35,758 nucleotides of DNA from contig WVXK01000114.1 in the NCBI GenBank assembly GCA_011773515.1, positions 2,047-37,804 of the forward strand. The letters are read 5' to 3'. The translations under genes were made by a program, and so were the position numbers. Source of the DNA: Deltaproteobacteria bacterium. Lineage in GTDB: Bacteria; Desulfobacterota; Deferrimicrobia; J040. The notes beneath the pieces are model-generated. The model was not told the DNA's origin and did not search any database. It saw only the letters and a list, made by a program, of their open reading frames with translations. Positions 33,955 to 35,758 of the stretch are shown piece by piece (positions within the stretch are counted from its first letter, which is position 1; each line of letters opens with the position of its first letter).

Positions 33955-35227
33955 ATTCACCCTCCTCGGGCAACCGCCTGATCGATGCCCCGAGACTGTT
34001 CAGTTTCTCCTCGAGCTTCTCGTATCCCCGGTCGAGGTGCTCTATGTCTTTCACAATCGTTTCCCCATCCGCTACGAGCCCCGCCAAAACGAGCGATGCC
34101 GAAGCCCGAAGGTCGGTCGCCGTGACGGGGGCGCCCGAAAGCTCCGAAACCCCCTTCACCACGGCCACCTTTCCGGAAACGGATATGTCTGCACCCAGCC
34201 TCCGAAGCTCCGCCACGTGCCTGAACCTGTTTTCAAATATATTCTCCTCGATGGTGGACACCGAGTCGCTCAGGCACATGTATGCCATGAACTGCGCCTG
34301 CACGTCCGTGGGAAACCCCGGGAAAGGGTTCGTCGCCACGGTTACGCTCCTGACCGGCTCACGGCGAATGACCCGCACGCCCCTCTCATCACAGGAAACA
34401 CGGGCACCCGACTCTTTTAGCTTTTTCAGCACGGATTCAAGGTGCTCAGGGCCGATGTGAAGGACCGTGACGTCCCCCCCCGTCATGGCCCCTGCAATAA
34501 GGAGGGTCGCCGCTTCGATTCTGTCGGGCATGGCCGTGTGTTCCGCACCTGCCAGCGATGCAACGCCTTCCACGTGAATCGTGGACGTGCCCTCTCCCTC
34601 GATACGCGCGCCCATTTTCTTCAGACATCGCGCCAGGTCCACCACTTCCGGCTCCAGCGCAGCGTTGTTGATCACCGTCTCACCCCGGGCCAGGCAGGCG
34701 GCGATCAGCACGTTCTCCGTTCCCGTCACCGTCTTCATGTCAAAGTCGATCCTGGCCCCTTTCAGCACGGGAGCCGTCACGTGCCACTTCCCGTGATCTT
34801 TCACGCACTTTGCGCCCATCATCGTAAACGCTTTGAGGTGCTGGTCTATCGGCCTGTCACCTATGTCACACCCGCCCGGTATGGGGATGTCCGCAACCCC
34901 GTATCGTGCCAGCAGGGGGCCCATGAGCAGAACCGAAGCCCTCAGCCTCTTTGCCAGGTCGTAGGGCACCTCGCAGGCATCTGCGGCAAACTGATCCATC
35001 GTGACCGTGTCGTTCTCCCGCTCAACCGATCCCCCGAGCTGCTCCAATATCTCGCCGAAAACATCCACATCATCGAGTTTCGGGACGTTGCGAATGCGAA
35101 GGGGTGCGCCGGCGACCACCGAAGCCGCCATCATGGGAAGGATCGCATTTTTCGCCCCGCCGGGAAGTATTTCCCCCCGAAGCGGAGGACCTCCCTTAAT
35201 GATGAAATGGTGCCTTTTTCCCTTCAT
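33938..35227 (-). CDS. murA: UDP-GlcNAc 1-carboxyvinyltransferase
   Basis: MurA adds enolpyruvate to UDP-GlcNAc, the first committed step in peptidoglycan synthesis. The 429-residue protein has LPGGAKNAILP (Lys26 type), and the active-site Cys at residue 120 in IPIPGGCDIGDRPID, the residue attacked by fosfomycin. The start at 35227 overlaps the prmC stop as ATGA. It is followed by hisD with overlap, so it is probably co-transcribed with the his genes. Since Cys is present, fosfomycin sensitivity of the target is expected. Confidence 0.98.
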   Translation of the reverse strand: MKGKRHHFIIKGGPPLRGEILPGGAKNAILPMMAASVVAGAPLRIRNVPKLDDVDVFGEILEQLGGSVERENDTVTMDQFAADACEVPYDLAKRLRASVLLMGPLLARYGVADIPIPGGCDIGDRPIDQHLKAFTMMGAKCVKDHGKWHVTAPVLKGARIDFDMKTVTGTENVLIAACLARGETVINNAALEPEVVDLARCLKKMGARIEGEGTSTIHVEGVASLAGAEHTAMPDRIEAATLLIAGAMTGGDVTVLHIGPEHLESVLKKLKESGARVSCDERGVRVIRREPVRSVTVATNPFPGFPTDVQAQFMAYMCLSDSVSTIEENIFENRFRHVAELRRLGADISVSGKVAVVKGVSELSGAPVTATDLRASASLVLAGLVADGETIVKDIEHLDRGYEKLEEKLNSLGASIRRLPEEGECEVIY

Positions 35228-35758
35228 GCCCTCGCTCTCTTTTTCCGGGCAGCCGCGACCCGGGGAATTCGCGCCAGGTCATCTATTATTTCACATTTCT
35301 CGAACCATCCGTTACTTTCGATGATCTCGCACACCATCGTTTTCTGGCCGAAACCGAACTCGATGAATAGGAAGCCCCCCGGAACCAGATGGTCATCTGA
35401 GATCCGGACAATATCCACGATCGATTCGATTCCCGTCTCACCTCCAACGAGAGCCTCCTCCGGCTCAAAATCCCTCACTTCGGGCATTGCCCGCAAAAAC
35501 TCCCTCTTCGAAAGATACGGGGGGTTGGAGATGATGAAATCGTAGCCCCCGCAAAGCTCCGATGGAATATTCCTGAAGTCACCACGATGGGCGTTAAGCC
35601 TCTCCGGGACCTGGTGGAAACCGGCGTTCTTTTCAGTCATGGCAACCGCTTTTTGGGCGATGTCGACGGCGACCATGCGGATGCTTTCCATCTCCTTGAG
35701 CAGTGTCACGCACACCACACCGGCCCCCGGCCCCACTTCGAGCCCCTTCAGCGCTCCC
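35224..35758 (-). CDS. prmC: Release-factor glutamine methyltransferase, 5'-truncated
   Basis: PrmC (HemK) methylates the glutamine of the GGQ motif in release factors RF1 and RF2, using S-adenosylmethionine. The visible part has the SAM-binding loop EVGPGAGVVCVTLL, the NPPYLSKRE motif and DFEPEEALVGGETGIE, all typical. The frame is open to the right edge, ahead of the GTG at 35736, so the N-terminal helical domain and the start are outside the window. It is linked to murA by ATGA. The prfA gene often lies upstream in this arrangement; that is not visible here. Confidence 0.93.
   Translation of the reverse strand, partial: GALKGLEVGPGAGVVCVTLLKEMESIRMVAVDIAQKAVAMTEKNAGFHQVPERLNAHRGDFRNIPSELCGGYDFIISNPPYLSKREFLRAMPEVRDFEPEEALVGGETGIESIVDIVRISDDHLVPGGFLFIEFGFGQKTMVCEIIESNGWFEKCEIIDDLARIPRVAAARKKRARA

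Noticed and set aside
1-35758. CRISPR arrays, insertion sequences, phage genes, toxin-antitoxin or defence genes
   Set aside because: I saw no repeat-spacer pattern, transposase, integrase or related domains; the window is housekeeping DNA.

Overview
This window looks like a stretch of housekeeping chromosome from a moderately GC-rich Gram-negative bacterium, most likely a deltaproteobacterium-like (Desulfobacterota) lineage. Four observations suggest this: the order rpsU-yqeY-dnaG-rpoD, then tRNA, nif3-like gene, zinc-ribbon gene, rnhA-like gene and rnpB, then a complete mraZ-to-ftsZ cluster; a MurE of the meso-diaminopimelate (DNPR) type; an FtsI that carries a C-terminal PASTA domain; and a prmC-murA-his array. 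The lineage call is an inference from gene order and protein features. No database was searched.

Layout. Positions 1-2158 are on the plus strand: a 5'-truncated MscS-type channel, a pterin-4a-carbinolamine dehydratase, a tandem ACT-domain protein and a YjbQ-family protein. Everything from 2148 to the right edge is on the minus strand, so it is transcribed from right to left. Reading in that direction: (i) prmC (cut by the edge), murA, hisD, hisB, hisH, hisA, hisF, hisI and a HIT-family protein; (ii) rpsU, yqeY, dnaG and rpoD, with a sigma-70-like promoter that starts just after the HIT stop codon; (iii) a CAT-anticodon tRNA with its own promoter and a rho-independent terminator; (iv) a Nif3/DUF34 protein, a coiled-coil zinc-ribbon protein, an RNase HI-like protein and the RNase P RNA; (v) the division and cell-wall (dcw) cluster mraZ, rsmH, ftsL, ftsI, murE, murF, mraY, murD, ftsW, murG, murC, murB, ddl, ftsQ, ftsA, ftsZ, ending in a B12-binding-type radical SAM protein of unknown role.

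How the genes work together. MurA, MurB, MurC, MurD, MurE, MurF and Ddl build UDP-MurNAc-pentapeptide. MraY and MurG convert it to lipid II. FtsW and FtsI polymerise and crosslink septal peptidoglycan. FtsL and FtsQ link them to the FtsZ/FtsA ring. RsmH is an rRNA methyltransferase and MraZ the local repressor. The dcw genes overlap or abut, and I see a single strong promoter in front of mraZ, so they probably form one transcript of about 19.5 kb. The his genes cover the middle of histidine synthesis, but hisG, hisE and hisC are absent here.

I found no mobile element, CRISPR array, toxin-antitoxin pair, defence island or clearly new multigene system. The points worth a second look are regulatory: an almost perfect 32-bp dyad inside yqeY; a C9 tract in the spacer of the dcw promoter followed by four 10-bp-spaced boxes that look like a MraZ operator; a hairpin at the ftsA/ftsZ junction that holds the ftsA stop codon in its loop and the ftsZ ribosome-binding site in its stem; a 74-nt ftsW/murG overlap; and frequent TTG starts. 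The only gap above 300 bases between protein genes (21567-22088) is filled by rnpB and the mraZ control region.
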